From: Desulfobacterium sp.
GTDB taxonomy: Bacteria; Desulfobacterota; Desulfobacteria; Desulfobacterales; Desulfobacteraceae
Length of the DNA: 64,000 nucleotides
Assembly: GCA_030145245.1 (NCBI GenBank)
Contig: JAQYWC010000069.1
Coordinates: forward strand, 90,643 to 154,642
Direction of reading: 5' to 3'
A program made the translations under genes and the position numbers. Below the pieces are notes generated by a model. That model saw nothing but the letters and a program-made list of their open reading frames with translations. It did no database searches and had not been told where the DNA came from. Shown here one piece after another: positions 16,659 to 25,393 of the stretch. Position 1 is the stretch's first letter. Each line of letters begins with the position of its first letter.

Positions 16659-19199
16659 TTATATTTCAGTCAGCATGGTTCTGCTGATGATCTCATTCTG
16701 AACATCCTCGCACAACTCGACAAAGAATGCGCTGTAACCCGCTACACGGACAACGAGGCTACGATAGTTCTCAGGGTGTTTCTGAGCGTCAAGCAGGGTC
16801 TCGTTATCAAGGTAGTTGAACTGCATCTCACCGTTACCAAGGATACAAGCGGTCCGGATCAGGGTGATGATGCCGGCTTCACCTTCAGGCGTGTCCAGGA
16901 GACCGGACATCAGCTTGAAGTTATGAACCATACCGATGTTCATGTTATCATTGGACATCTTGGAGATGGACTTGATGATGGCTGTCGGTCCCTTGTAGTC
17001 GGCGCCCTGTGTGGGGCTGATACCGTCTGAAAGGGGCATCCATGCGTCACGGCCGTTGGCAGATGCTCCGAGAAGCATACCAAAGGGAGTGTTGTTGGAG
17101 ATGGACAGGGTGCCATGGCTCAGTACGGAGTAGAGCGTTTTGTACTTACGGTGCTCAGCCTCTGTAAAGTTAACCAGATCGGCTGCGATCAGGTCGGCAT
17201 AGTCATCATCGTTGCCGTACTTGGGTGCAGCAAGGCAGTCGGCCTTGATCTGATCATAGCCCTTGAACTCAGCCTTGAGGGCCTCGTTCATCTGTGCCAG
17301 CGTGTATTTTTTGTCTTCATACACAAGCTTTTTAATGGCAGCCATGGAGTCGGTGTAAGTTGCCAGGCCACTCCAGATTACGCCGGGGCCGAAGTTGTAC
17401 ATGGCACCACCGGCGGAAACATCTTTACCGGATTCTATGCAGCCTTCGTACATCATGGACATAAGGGGCTTGGGTGCCAGCTCTTTGTGAATCCGCTGGG
17501 AAATAACCGTACCGATGCTTGACCATTTTGTGACGTATTTGATCTGCTCTTTAACGGCAGCTTCAAACTTCTCATAGGTATCAAACGAGCTGATTTCGCC
17601 CAGGCTCGGGCAAACCTGCTTCTGGTACCAGAGGGGAACACCCTGATTGAGAACCAGCTCAATGCAGATGGGCCACTGGGTATAAGCGGTGGAGGTCCAC
17701 TGGTACAGACGACCTGACTTCTGGGGCTCAACACAACCCATAAGGCAGTAGTCACGGGAGTCTTCGATGGAGCATCCCTTGGCCAGCATCATTTTGATAT
17801 GGGCATCATCAAAGTGAATGGCGGGGAAACCCATACCGGAGCGAACAACATCAACAATCTTCTTCAGATATTTCTGTGAAGATTTAGTGTGAACACGTGT
17901 TGCCAGGGAAGGCTGGTAAATCTTCACGTGCCTTACTGCATCCATGAGCAGGTAAGTCAGCTCGTTGACTGCATCACGTCCGTCACGGGTTACACCACCG
18001 ACGCACATGTTGACAAAGGGCTGGTAGCCAGCGAAATATTTAGCCCCTTCCTCACTGGTGATCCACATCATCTCTGACATCTTAACCAGCATACAACCCG
18101 CAAGGTCAAAGGCTTCGTACTCGGTCATGCGGCCAGCGTGGATATCAGCCTTAAAATAGGGGTACATGTACTGGTCAACACGACCGATGGACATACCTGT
18201 CTGGTTCTCTTCAACCACCAGGAGAGACTCAATGGTCCATACAGCCTGGATGGCTTCCCAGAAGGTTTCGGGCTTGTGGGCGGGAACCCTTGCGTTGACT
18301 GCAGAGATTTTCTCAAGCTCTGCCTTACGCTGGGGATCTGTCTCTTTTGCGGCCAGCTGGCACGCATACTCAGACAGCCGCTTGGCATAGATCATGACAC
18401 CTTCAGTGGTATCGATGAGGGATTTATAGTAATAAATCTTATCGATGTCCTCAGGGTTTTCATAATCCAGCTCTGCCAGATGGTCTTTTGCTTCCTGCTG
18501 AATATCAAGCATACCCTTTTTCATGAGGATGACATCATATCCAGGGTTGGAGTCGCCGCCGCCGTTTACTGCGTGATAAGAGCAATCGGTCACATAGGAC
18601 TCGCCGGAAAGCTCCCACAGACCCGCTTCGCGGTACTGCTGCTCGCAATACTCATCAACGGATTTGCCTTCCCAGAAGGGAAACAGCTCTTCCTTCATGA
18701 TCTTCTTATCTTCGTCGGAAATGTAGAAGGGATCCTGGGCACGGGTGCCGATGGTGTCAAGCTCGTCCAGCATCCAGCGCCATGCAAGATCAGGCGAGCA
18801 GGAGCCGCCGCGGGGGGCACCGGTGGGTGAACCGACGATGAGCTCATTGTCCTGGATGACCAGGGGAGCTGTCTCACAGCAGTATTTGAAACATTTTCCG
18901 CGCAGTACAGCCTTGGGCAGACCAGGGTTTTCCTTGGCAATCTTGGTGATGGCCCGGGCACGGTGGGTTGTAATGCTGGGCTTATGCTTAAGGAAAGTTT
19001 CCTTGAGTTTTAAATGACGCTCGGTTGGCCCATCAGGAATTGCAGTTCCATTTGATGACGCAACGGTATTGCCGGCAGCCGGCATTTTTGTCATGCCCTC
19101 GGTAACACCCTCAAACATTTTCCTCAAAGACTCGCGGTCTCCTTCGGGCATGTTTTTGATTGTTTCTGCAAGTTTATTTGAAAAATCTTGAATATCCAA
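16659..19199 (-). CDS. cutC: Choline trimethylamine-lyase (glycyl radical enzyme)
   Basis: Cleaves choline to trimethylamine and acetaldehyde by glycyl-radical chemistry. The protein is 846 residues, the length of the Desulfovibrio alaskensis enzyme, and every diagnostic residue falls at the published position: Tyr208, Asp216, Thr334, Phe395, catalytic Cys489 and Glu491 in [10 protein letters not shown], Thr502, and radical Gly821 in RVAGYSAF. This separates it from glycerol dehydratase and pyruvate formate-lyase. The start codon is TTG, set by GGGAGGT 7 nt upstream. The first 45 residues are amphipathic and may direct encapsulation. It lies 5 nt after the aldehyde dehydrogenase-like gene and 42 nt before cutD. 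Confidence 0.96.
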   Translation of the reverse strand: MDIQDFSNKLAETIKNMPEGDRESLRKMFEGVTEGMTKMPAAGNTVASSNGTAIPDGPTERHLKLKETFLKHKPSITTHRARAITKIAKENPGLPKAVLRGKCFKYCCETAPLVIQDNELIVGSPTGAPRGGSCSPDLAWRWMLDELDTIGTRAQDPFYISDEDKKIMKEELFPFWEGKSVDEYCEQQYREAGLWELSGESYVTDCSYHAVNGGGDSNPGYDVILMKKGMLDIQQEAKDHLAELDYENPEDIDKIYYYKSLIDTTEGVMIYAKRLSEYACQLAAKETDPQRKAELEKISAVNARVPAHKPETFWEAIQAVWTIESLLVVEENQTGMSIGRVDQYMYPYFKADIHAGRMTEYEAFDLAGCMLVKMSEMMWITSEEGAKYFAGYQPFVNMCVGGVTRDGRDAVNELTYLLMDAVRHVKIYQPSLATRVHTKSSQKYLKKIVDVVRSGMGFPAIHFDDAHIKMMLAKGCSIEDSRDYCLMGCVEPQKSGRLYQWTSTAYTQWPICIELVLNQGVPLWYQKQVCPSLGEISSFDTYEKFEAAVKEQIKYVTKWSSIGTVISQRIHKELAPKPLMSMMYEGCIESGKDVSAGGAMYNFGPGVIWSGLATYTDSMAAIKKLVYEDKKYTLAQMNEALKAEFKGYDQIKADCLAAPKYGNDDDYADLIAADLVNFTEAEHRKYKTLYSVLSHGTLSISNNTPFGMLLGASANGRDAWMPLSDGISPTQGADYKGPTAIIKSISKMSNDNMNIGMVHNFKLMSGLLDTPEGEAGIITLIRTACILGNGEMQFNYLDNETLLDAQKHPENYRSLVVRVAGYSAFFVELCEDVQNEIISRTMLTEI

Positions 19200-19204
19200 A
19201 CTTA

Positions 19205-20737
19205 TTACCTCCCTTTCACTGATCCGTGATCAATGATATCTGCAGAGCTATCCACCTCTTCAAGAACCTTTTTTACAATACGGTGTAATATCTGCATGTT
19301 GTCTAAATTAAGATCTTCCTTCTGAATTGAATTTTCCAGGGAAGGCTTCTTGTTTTTCGAAATTTCGTTGTCAATTGCATCCACTTCCCTTACGCCATAT
19401 CCAACTTTCCGGGTGTAAACCAGGTTCAGCGGAGATACATTGTCAGAGGTGATGCCGTATCCGGCTGATCCGCTGCCCAAAGTCATGGAAGGAAACAGAT
19501 TCGTTGTTGCGCCCATGCCGCCATATGTAGCAGGTGTATTTACAAGCAGTCTGCCTACGGGCTTTTTCAGTGCAAATTGGCGAATAACGTCTTCATCTTT
19601 TGAGTGTATGACAAGCGTATGCCCGTTTCTTTCACTGAGCAGCAACTCGATACACTTTTCACAGGCATGCATCCAGTCGTCTTCAACATAGTACGTCAAG
19701 ACGGGACAAAGTTTTTCCTTTGAATAAGGATCTGTCTTGGAAACATATTTTCGCTCGGCGATCAATACGGTTACATTCTCCGGTACGGAAAACCCTGCCC
19801 TTTGGGCCAGGGTTTCAGCGGATAGTCCAATCATGTTTGAGTTGGACGTTCCGTCAGGAAAGAAAAAGAGTGAGGCAAGTTTATGCGACTCCTCTTCCGT
19901 CATGAAATATGCACCGTTGTTCTGCAACTCACGCTTCACTTCATCTGCAATACAACCGTCAACAACAACCGATTGTTCTGCTGAGGCGACGATTCCATTA
20001 TCAAAGGTTTTACTGATGATAATGTCTTTTACCGCCTGCTGAATATCAGCTGTCCGTTCAATAAATGCGGGACCGTTTCCAGTTCCGCCATAGATGACGG
20101 GTTTTCCCGACTCATAGGCGGCCTGAAGCATTCCCGGAACGCCTGTATTCATAATCAGGGCGGTTGACCGATGCTTCATCAGCTCAATTGTTCCGCCGGG
20201 TGCCACCGTATGTAAATACGTAATGATGCCCTCGGGCAGGCCATTTGCCTCGGCTGCCGCGATCATGATATTGAGTACTTTGCTGATTGCTTTTCGGGCT
20301 CTCGGGTGTGGTGAGAAAATGATGGCATTTCCCGATTTGATTGCAATCAGTGTATTATATATGGTTGTTGAAACCGGACTGGTTGCGGGGCATAATGCGA
20401 CGATCACACCCATGGGCACGCCAATATCCATCATTCCATTATGCCGGTCATCATCGATAACACCGACACAACGCATGCCTCTCAAGCGTCTGCGTGCATA
20501 CCCACAGACAAATTTATTCTTAACGCATTTGTCCTGCCATTTGCCGTAATCCGTTTCTTCATTGGACATAACGGCAAGTGACTGTGTATGGTTCTCAACG
20601 GTTTCCGCCACACACTCGACAATCGCATCTAACTGTTCCTGGGAAAAAGTGGCTAGCTTTTTCTGTGCTTCAAAAGCATTTTCCGCAAGAATTCGAGCTT
20701 CCTGGATGGAGAGTAAATCATTATCAATAATACTCAT
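19205..20737 (-). CDS. Aldehyde dehydrogenase homologue lacking the catalytic Cys (CutB-like)
   Basis: 510 residues of the acylating acetaldehyde dehydrogenase (EutE/PduP/AdhE N-terminal) family: [54 protein letters not shown] and [17 protein letters not shown]. The active-site segment reads [11 protein letters not shown], whereas the paralogue at 28943-30400 has FDNGTICASEQ; the catalytic cysteine is thus replaced by Ala. CoA-acylating activity is not expected; a structural, scaffolding or regulatory role beside CutC is inferred. The C-terminal helix [16 protein letters not shown] looks like an encapsulation peptide. Third gene of the operon driven from 21496-21527. Confidence 0.85.
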   Translation of the reverse strand: MSIIDNDLLSIQEARILAENAFEAQKKLATFSQEQLDAIVECVAETVENHTQSLAVMSNEETDYGKWQDKCVKNKFVCGYARRRLRGMRCVGVIDDDRHNGMMDIGVPMGVIVALCPATSPVSTTIYNTLIAIKSGNAIIFSPHPRARKAISKVLNIMIAAAEANGLPEGIITYLHTVAPGGTIELMKHRSTALIMNTGVPGMLQAAYESGKPVIYGGTGNGPAFIERTADIQQAVKDIIISKTFDNGIVASAEQSVVVDGCIADEVKRELQNNGAYFMTEEESHKLASLFFFPDGTSNSNMIGLSAETLAQRAGFSVPENVTVLIAERKYVSKTDPYSKEKLCPVLTYYVEDDWMHACEKCIELLLSERNGHTLVIHSKDEDVIRQFALKKPVGRLLVNTPATYGGMGATTNLFPSMTLGSGSAGYGITSDNVSPLNLVYTRKVGYGVREVDAIDNEISKNKKPSLENSIQKEDLNLDNMQILHRIVKKVLEEVDSSADIIDHGSVKGR

Positions 20738-20822
20738 TTATCTCTCTCCCCCTCTCTTTTGCAAATCTTTTATATTTATCGTCGCCATCTCGATACCCCA
20801 CCCGTCAAACTATCGGGGGGAC

Positions 20823-21128
20823 TTAAGCCGGCAACAACTTCTCAAGGGCATAACGCCCGGTGATCTTCGCTAAATCCGGATGGGGAGATGGGATGACGAT
20901 GGAGCTGTGCACCTGGGCGCCCATGGCCTCAACTGCAGCCACACCTGACTCTACCGCTGCCTGGCATGCGGCAACATCACCCTCAACCAATACTGAAATG
21001 TATCCTGAAGCGGTATTCTCATAACCGATCAGTTTAACATCCGACGTCTTCATCATGGCGTCGGCAGCCTCTAATACAAACACGATACCAAATGTTTCTA
21101 TTACACCTAATGTTTTTCCGCGGGTCAT
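20823..21128 (-). CDS. BMC-H shell protein
   Basis: Single-domain hexameric microcompartment shell protein (about 101 residues): LGVIETFGIVFVLEAADAMMKTSDVKLIGYE, the central SGYISVLVEGDVAACQAAVESG turn, and a C-terminal IVIPSPHPDLAKI strand with a short extension ending in YALEKLLP. It is more divergent than the other BMC-H proteins here and has a Cys in the pore-facing helix region (AACQAA). AAGGA lies 7 nt before the ATG at 21128; an ATG at 21134 is too close to it. Second gene of the cutCD operon. Confidence 0.9.
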   Translation of the reverse strand: MTRGKTLGVIETFGIVFVLEAADAMMKTSDVKLIGYENTASGYISVLVEGDVAACQAAVESGVAAVEAMGAQVHSSIVIPSPHPDLAKITGRYALEKLLPA

Positions 21129-21149
21129 TTGCATTTCCTTTTTTTTGGC

Positions 21150-21449
21150 TTACTCGAAATCGACATCATGAACAGAAACAATGTCACCAACGCCTTTGAT
21201 GGGACGTGGCATAACATTCTGTGCTGTCAGTTCACCTATTTCCGATGCAGCTCTGGCACCTGCTTCCACTGCAGCCTGAACAGCACCCACATCTCCCTTA
21301 ATCATAATTGTAACAAGAGTGGAGCCAATGTTCTCGTATGATATCAACTCAACATCTGCCGCTTTCAGCATTGTGTCTGCGGCATAAAGTGCAGGAACCA
21401 TTCCTAATGTTTCAATGAGGCCTAATGCCTCTTCACCATGATAACGCAT
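21150..21449 (-). CDS. BMC-H shell protein
   Basis: 99-residue hexameric shell protein: ALGLIETLGMVPALYAADTMLKAADVELISYENIG, STLVTIMIKGDVGAVQAAVEAGA and VMPRPIKGVGDIV. AAGGAG lies 8 nt before the start. It is the first gene of the five-gene operon BMC-H, BMC-H, CutB-like, cutC, cutD and begins 47 nt downstream of the -10 box of the MerR-type promoter. Confidence 0.92.
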   Translation of the reverse strand: MRYHGEEALGLIETLGMVPALYAADTMLKAADVELISYENIGSTLVTIMIKGDVGAVQAAVEAGARAASEIGELTAQNVMPRPIKGVGDIVSVHDVDFE

Positions 21450-21495
21450 TAAAATTTCTCCTTGCTATTCTTTAAGTTCAACCCTTTGCCGTGGG

Positions 21496-21527
21496 AGCAT
21501 AACCCTTTCCCTTAGGGGGAAAGTCAA
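21496..21527 (-). promoter_or_regulatory. MerR-type promoter of the cutCD operon (20-bp spacer)
   Basis: On the minus strand TTGACT (-35, 21522-21527) and TATGCT (-10, 21496-21501) are 20 bp apart, with the dyad CCCCCTAAGGG in the spacer. The same arrangement occurs at 23252-23282 and 31184-31214 with 19 bp. Over-long spacers containing a dyad are typical of MerR-activated promoters. Confidence 0.8.
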
Positions 21528-21696
21528 TATGTTTTTTTAACCCATGGCGTTGTTGGTTTGGATATTTCAAAAAAAACGACCATGATTGATTTAAACGGTT
21601 GATTTTATAATTGTTATGGCGAAATATCCGGGGCGTGAAATGTTTGAGAGAACAGACGATCCGGGGACCATCTGGTATGGAGGTGTCTTCTTGTTT

Positions 21697-21738
21697 AAAA
21701 AAAGGCTCCACCCCGGTAACCGGGGCAGAGCCTTTTTT
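21697..21738 (-). terminator. Intrinsic terminator of the transporter operon
   Basis: Stem GGCTC-ca-CCCCGG / CCGGGG-ca-GAGCC with a TAA loop, flanked by A7 and T6-7 tracts; on the minus strand it ends in a run of T. It follows the 88-residue gene by about 20 bp. The remaining gap 21450-21758 holds only this and the cutCD promoter. Confidence 0.88.
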
Positions 21739-21758
21739 AAACTTTAAAATCGGTTACA

Positions 21759-22025
21759 TCAGTCTTTGATGTAGTGATTTATAGTTGCCGCACCTTCTTC
21801 GTGGGCATGATAGTAAACTCTCAGTTCATTATTGGAGTCCATATCAAACCGTGTTTCTTCAAGAAGGCCATTGGCCTCAGCGGTCATCAGAGCTGAAATC
21901 ACACCAGGCTTGCTGAAAGCTTTGAAGTGGCTGTATTCACCTTCTAACGCTGCCATAACATCGTCGGCACAAGCTTCTTTAACTGTTGTAACGAATTTCA
22001 GTATTGCATAGTTAAGTGGTTTCAT
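21759..22025 (-). CDS. Small conserved-looking protein, winged-helix-like
   Basis: 88 residues, family not recognised. Sequence runs AILKFVTTVKEACADDVMAAL (helix), then SKPGVISALMTAEANGLLEETRFDMDSNNELRVYYHAHEEG, which reads like a recognition helix followed by a beta-hairpin wing (NNELRVYYHAHEEG). That pattern suggests a DNA- or protein-binding winged helix, but this is fold guessing. It follows the permease stop by 1 bp and shares its SD region, so the two are translationally linked in a two-gene operon with its own MerR-type promoter. Confidence 0.6.
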   Translation of the reverse strand: MKPLNYAILKFVTTVKEACADDVMAALEGEYSHFKAFSKPGVISALMTAEANGLLEETRFDMDSNNELRVYYHAHEEGAATINHYIKD

Positions 22026-22026
22026 A

Positions 22027-23115
22027 TTACATCTGCTCCTTTTTTTTCAACAGGTCCAGTGGATTCAACGCAATTATAAAGATACCAATTACCATTACTA
22101 CCGCTGCAACCCAGGCAATGGGCGCGATTGTCCAGCCTTCAATGCCAAAGATGACACCGAGTACAATCCAGCAGACAAAGGGTCCCCAGAAGGAGAAGGT
22201 ACCGTTGCAGGACATACCAAGGGCAGCACCGCTCATGCTGGTGCCTTTGTACCAGAACATGAATGTCAGATATGCACTGAGGCCGGCTATGATAAAGTAG
22301 ATCATAGCGTCACTGTCCGTAAACGACTGAACCACAAGTCCGAATGTGTCAACGTCGCCGGCAATCATGCCGAAGAGGGGAACCAGAATGATCAGGTTTG
22401 CAAGGCCGGATGTTACCTGGCGAATTGTAATACCAACTTCCGAGTCGATCATGGATGTGCCGTAACCGCATACACAACCTTCAAAACCCCAACCTATCGC
22501 AGCAAGAAAACCAAAAAAGATGCCCACTGCCATTCCGTCCGGAGCATCACCACCAAGGGTGGGGTATGCAATCATGAAGCTGGCAAGGAAGCAGATGGAG
22601 ATACCAAGCATCATACGGGCGTTCAATTCCTGCTTGAACCAGAACCGGGCCAGGATGGCACCGATAGCAGGACAAAGGGCACTAATAGGAACAACAATGG
22701 AACCTGCCTTCATAAGTCCAACAACATAAGCTGTACTTGCAAGGGGGCCACCGATAAGCGCACCAATAACCATCATAAGGCCTGGTTTTGTTTTAAGGCA
22801 TCTGAAAAAGTCCCCAAGCCGTCCTCTTACCGTGGCGAATCCCAATGCCCAGACGGCACTGCATGAATCGGTCGTGGCGGCTCCAAGGGCACCTAACAGA
22901 AAAGTTATTGTAAACGCAGACAAGCCAGTTGTGTTTGCGCCATACCAGTCTGCCCAGACTCCTTTTGACATTCCCAAGGTCATAAATGCGGTATAAAACC
23001 CATACAAAAGACCTGAGAGCAAGGCGATGATAATACCTTTTTTCTTAAAGTCAGCAGCTAATTTCATTTTCGCATTAGCTGCGGTCAAGTTTGCCGAACC
23101 TGATACTTCACTCAT
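22027..23115 (-). CDS. DMT/EamA-type permease, candidate choline or amine transporter
   Basis: About 362 residues with roughly ten hydrophobic helices (for example GIIIALLSGLLYGFYTAFMTLG, GLMMVIGALIGGPLASTAYVVGL, AVGIFFGFLAAIGWGFEG, WIVLGVIFGIEGWTIAPIAWVAAVVMVIGIFIIAL) in the two-halves layout of drug/metabolite transporters. Its own promoter belongs to the same regulon as cutC, so uptake of choline or export of trimethylamine is inferred; sequence alone does not give the substrate. The frame opens with GTG at 23124 only 2 nt after AAGGA; I use ATG 23115 (about 11 nt). A Cys-rich CVCGYG sits in the middle. Confidence 0.75.
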   Translation of the reverse strand: MSEVSGSANLTAANAKMKLAADFKKKGIIIALLSGLLYGFYTAFMTLGMSKGVWADWYGANTTGLSAFTITFLLGALGAATTDSCSAVWALGFATVRGRLGDFFRCLKTKPGLMMVIGALIGGPLASTAYVVGLMKAGSIVVPISALCPAIGAILARFWFKQELNARMMLGISICFLASFMIAYPTLGGDAPDGMAVGIFFGFLAAIGWGFEGCVCGYGTSMIDSEVGITIRQVTSGLANLIILVPLFGMIAGDVDTFGLVVQSFTDSDAMIYFIIAGLSAYLTFMFWYKGTSMSGAALGMSCNGTFSFWGPFVCWIVLGVIFGIEGWTIAPIAWVAAVVMVIGIFIIALNPLDLLKKKEQM

Positions 23116-23158
23116 AAAAAGCACGTTCCTTTTTTAAACTAACGTTTTTTGAATCCCG

Positions 23159-23172
23159 TTAAGCCCCATTAA
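23159..23172 (-). other. Leader element shared by two operons
   Basis: Minus strand TTAATGGGGCTTAA, identical to 31122-31135. Each copy lies in the 5' leader about 40 nt before the first start codon. A neighbouring palindrome AATCAAA-taat-TTTGATT (about 23171-23188) could form a hairpin here. Confidence 0.45.
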
Positions 23173-23251
23173 TCAAATAATTTTGATTAACCCCGTTAAA
23201 TAAAAAAAAACCTGGTGATATATAATAAATACAGGCTTTTATTTTTTGGCG

Positions 23252-23282
23252 ATCATAACTTTTCCCCTAAGGGGAATGTCAA
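23252..23282 (-). promoter_or_regulatory. MerR-type promoter of the permease operon (19-bp spacer)
   Basis: Minus strand TTGACA (23277-23282), 19-bp spacer containing CCCCTTAGGGG, TATGAT (23252-23257). Spacer and flanks are nearly identical to the promoter at 31184-31214. Transcription would begin near 23245 and give a leader of about 130 nt. Confidence 0.85.
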
Positions 23283-23413
23283 GGCTAAATTCGTTCAAAC
23301 CATAAAAAACATTCAATATATTTTCGGAGAACCCTTTTTTTATGGTGTTTTTCGCTGGGAACAGCGGATGGGGATTTTTCGCGGAAGGAGTGACGGTGGC
23401 GGGCAGGGAAGCA

Positions 23414-23449
23414 GGGAAGGTGCTTTTCTTGTTTAAAAAGCACCTTCCC
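23414..23449 (-). terminator. Strong hairpin after the BMC-T gene
   Basis: A perfect 14-bp stem GGGAAGGTGCTTTT/AAAAGCACCTTCCC with an 8-nt loop starts 6 bp downstream of the BMC-T stop. There is no long T tract on the minus strand, so termination may be incomplete or the hairpin may protect the 3' end. The rest of the 23116-23454 gap contains the permease promoter and leader only. Confidence 0.7.
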
Positions 23450-23454
23450 GCAGG

Positions 23455-24009
23455 TTAAATATATTCCTGGAACAGCTCCTTTGAAGCGGACGGAATAATA
23501 ACTTTGTTGACCAGCATGCCGGTTTCCTTGATCTGCTCAACTGCGGCATCAACGGCCGCATTAACGGCACTTGTGTCGCCATTGACCAGGAAATACCCCT
23601 TGCCGCCCACGGCCATGGAGACATGGACCCGGAACAGGGTCACGTCGGCCGCCTTTACCGCGGCGTCTGCCGCCTCGATAATGGGGGTGGCTGAAAAGGT
23701 CTCAACGATTCCCAGGGCCCGGTTGAAATTCTTGGGCAGCTCAACACTGCCGGACAGGGCGGGAAACACCTGGCGGTCGATGTTGGGAATGTTCAGGGAT
23801 TCGATCAGATGGCCTGCTGCCTCTTTTTTGGCTGCGTCCAGGGAAGCCCCCACGGCCGAGACAGATCCGCCCACGATGACAAGGAACTTGCCCGGACAGA
23901 TGGTCCTTGCAATGAGCACCTCAACATCGGCTGCCTTGAGCATGGCATCCTCTGCGAGATAGCCTGCGGCAATACTTGATAATTCTACGATTCCTATGGC
24001 GTTTGACAT
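23455..24009 (-). CDS. BMC-T shell protein, PduT-like with Fe-S cysteine
   Basis: 184 residues with two tandem BMC domains (about 1-90 and 95-184): AIGIVELSSIAAGYLAEDAMLKAADV and RALGIVETFSATPIIEAADAAVKAADV. The first domain carries ARTICPGKFLVIVGG; the CPGK cysteine corresponds to the residue that binds a [4Fe-4S] cluster at the pore of PduT trimers. Such a shell protein could pass electrons across the shell, and PduS is encoded next to it. Start is ATG 24009 with GGAGG 7 nt upstream; the PduS stop overlaps it as TGATG. Last gene of the long third operon. Confidence 0.9.
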   Translation of the reverse strand: MSNAIGIVELSSIAAGYLAEDAMLKAADVEVLIARTICPGKFLVIVGGSVSAVGASLDAAKKEAAGHLIESLNIPNIDRQVFPALSGSVELPKNFNRALGIVETFSATPIIEAADAAVKAADVTLFRVHVSMAVGGKGYFLVNGDTSAVNAAVDAAVEQIKETGMLVNKVIIPSASKELFQEYI

Positions 24010-25361
24010 CACTTGGCCTCCAGCTTATTCTGCTCCACACAGCATTCTTGCTCTACACAGCAGAGCTGTATGAAGGTGTCTGTTACGCGTTCAACCCTGC
24101 CGTTGACAGGGGAGTGAATCTCAGCGCCCAGGTTTTTCCCGGGGGTGGCGATCTTCTGCCCAACGTTCACAAGATCCCCCTCTTTGACAAGGGGAGTTGC
24201 CGGCGCACCGATGTGCTGGTGCAGAAGGATCTTAAGGGTTGTTGGCTTGCGGTCAAACTCAACCAGGGGACCCTCGTCCGGGTAGCGGTTGAGATCGAGC
24301 CTCGCCTTGAGCCGCTTTGAAGGGGTCCGGCGATAGTCTGCCATGGGATGGGCCCGGTTCAGCGGCTCCCCTTCATGGGAGAGCTTTTTGAGCATGGCCT
24401 TGCGCTTGGTGTTGATGGTGACGGTTGAGGGATAGAGCCCTTCGGGACAAGACACAAAGCTGCAGAGGTTGCACTCGCAGCAGGAGAGGGCGTGGGTTCC
24501 GGGCTCGGTTGTCCCACCCGTCTGATCAACAAACACCAGGGACCGCATGGCCTTGTGGGGCTGGACCGGATGTCCCAGAAGGTAGCGGGGACAGAGTTCC
24601 GTGCACATGGTGCACTGGTCGCAGGCCGACTTGCCGATCTTGTTGACCGCTGGTTCTGAGGCCATCACCTTGTAGCGCTGTACCAGGTGATGGTCCGGGG
24701 GAAGAAGGATCAAAGCGGCAGTGGTCTTTGTGACAACCCCGTCAAGGTCGTCGACCAGCTTGCCCATCATGGGGCCACCCACCAAAAGCACGTAATCGTC
24801 AATCAGGGGTTCGGCAAAGTCGATCAGTTCCCGGAAGGATATCCCAAGGGGAACCTCCACCGTAACCCGGTTCTTTACCTCGCCTGCAAAGTTGAGGAAC
24901 TTGGTGGTCACGGGTTTTTCGGCACCGATATTGTAGATGGTCTCAACATTGTTGACGATGACACCCTTGGTGATGGGAAGCTTTCCAGCCTCGATGACCC
25001 GTCCCGTGGTTTCATAGATCAGGGTGATCTCGTCCCCGGCCGGATAAAAATCCCGGATGGGGACCACCTTGATGGTGTCCGTGGCTTTAGTGTTGAGCAT
25101 CTCTATCAGGGTGTGGTGTTTCTCCTTGATGCCGATGATGCCGGTCTTGGCACCCGTGGCAGCAATCAAGGCGTTCAGTCCCCTGAAAAAGGTGTCGGTC
25201 CTCTGTTTGAGGATCTCCTTGTCCTTGTGGAGCATCGGTTCGCACTCGGCAGCGTTGACAATGACGATCTCCGCCTGGCTGCCAAGTTTGACATGGGTGG
25301 GAAACCCGGCACCGCCGGCCCCCACGATCCCATGCTCTTTTATTTGAGTGACGCTATCCAT
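24009..25361 (-). CDS. PduS-like Fe-S flavoprotein (RnfC family)
   Basis: 450 residues. N-terminal NADH/FMN-binding region GIVGAGGAGFPTHVK, then NAAECEPMLHKDKEI and GVIVNNVETIYNIG as in RnfC/Nqo1-type proteins; an SLBB-like segment; two [4Fe-4S] motifs, CDQCTMCTELCPR and CCECNLCSFVSCPE; and a C-terminal biotinyl/lipoyl-like domain (TPLVKEGDLVNVGQKIATPGKNLGAEIHSPVNGRVE). In Pdu compartments PduS is a reductase; here, with B12-independent CutC, it more likely oxidises NADH inside the shell and hands electrons to BMC-T. The tail repeats CCVEQ (CCVEQECCVEQ). Coupled to the BMC-T gene by TGATG. Confidence 0.88.
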   Translation of the reverse strand: MDSVTQIKEHGIVGAGGAGFPTHVKLGSQAEIVIVNAAECEPMLHKDKEILKQRTDTFFRGLNALIAATGAKTGIIGIKEKHHTLIEMLNTKATDTIKVVPIRDFYPAGDEITLIYETTGRVIEAGKLPITKGVIVNNVETIYNIGAEKPVTTKFLNFAGEVKNRVTVEVPLGISFRELIDFAEPLIDDYVLLVGGPMMGKLVDDLDGVVTKTTAALILLPPDHHLVQRYKVMASEPAVNKIGKSACDQCTMCTELCPRYLLGHPVQPHKAMRSLVFVDQTGGTTEPGTHALSCCECNLCSFVSCPEGLYPSTVTINTKRKAMLKKLSHEGEPLNRAHPMADYRRTPSKRLKARLDLNRYPDEGPLVEFDRKPTTLKILLHQHIGAPATPLVKEGDLVNVGQKIATPGKNLGAEIHSPVNGRVERVTDTFIQLCCVEQECCVEQNKLEAK

Positions 25362-25393
25362 GAAATTCGATCTTCCCTTTGCTTATTTTTTGC

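Noticed and set aside
16659..19199. Possibility that the GRE is pyruvate formate-lyase or glycerol/propanediol dehydratase
   Set aside because: Asp216, Thr334, Phe395, Glu491 and Thr502 are the choline-lyase set, and length and locus content agree with CutC.
21478..21711. 77-codon open frame between the cutCD and transporter operons
   Set aside because: It runs through the MerR-type promoter and the terminator and has no SD; treated as non-coding.
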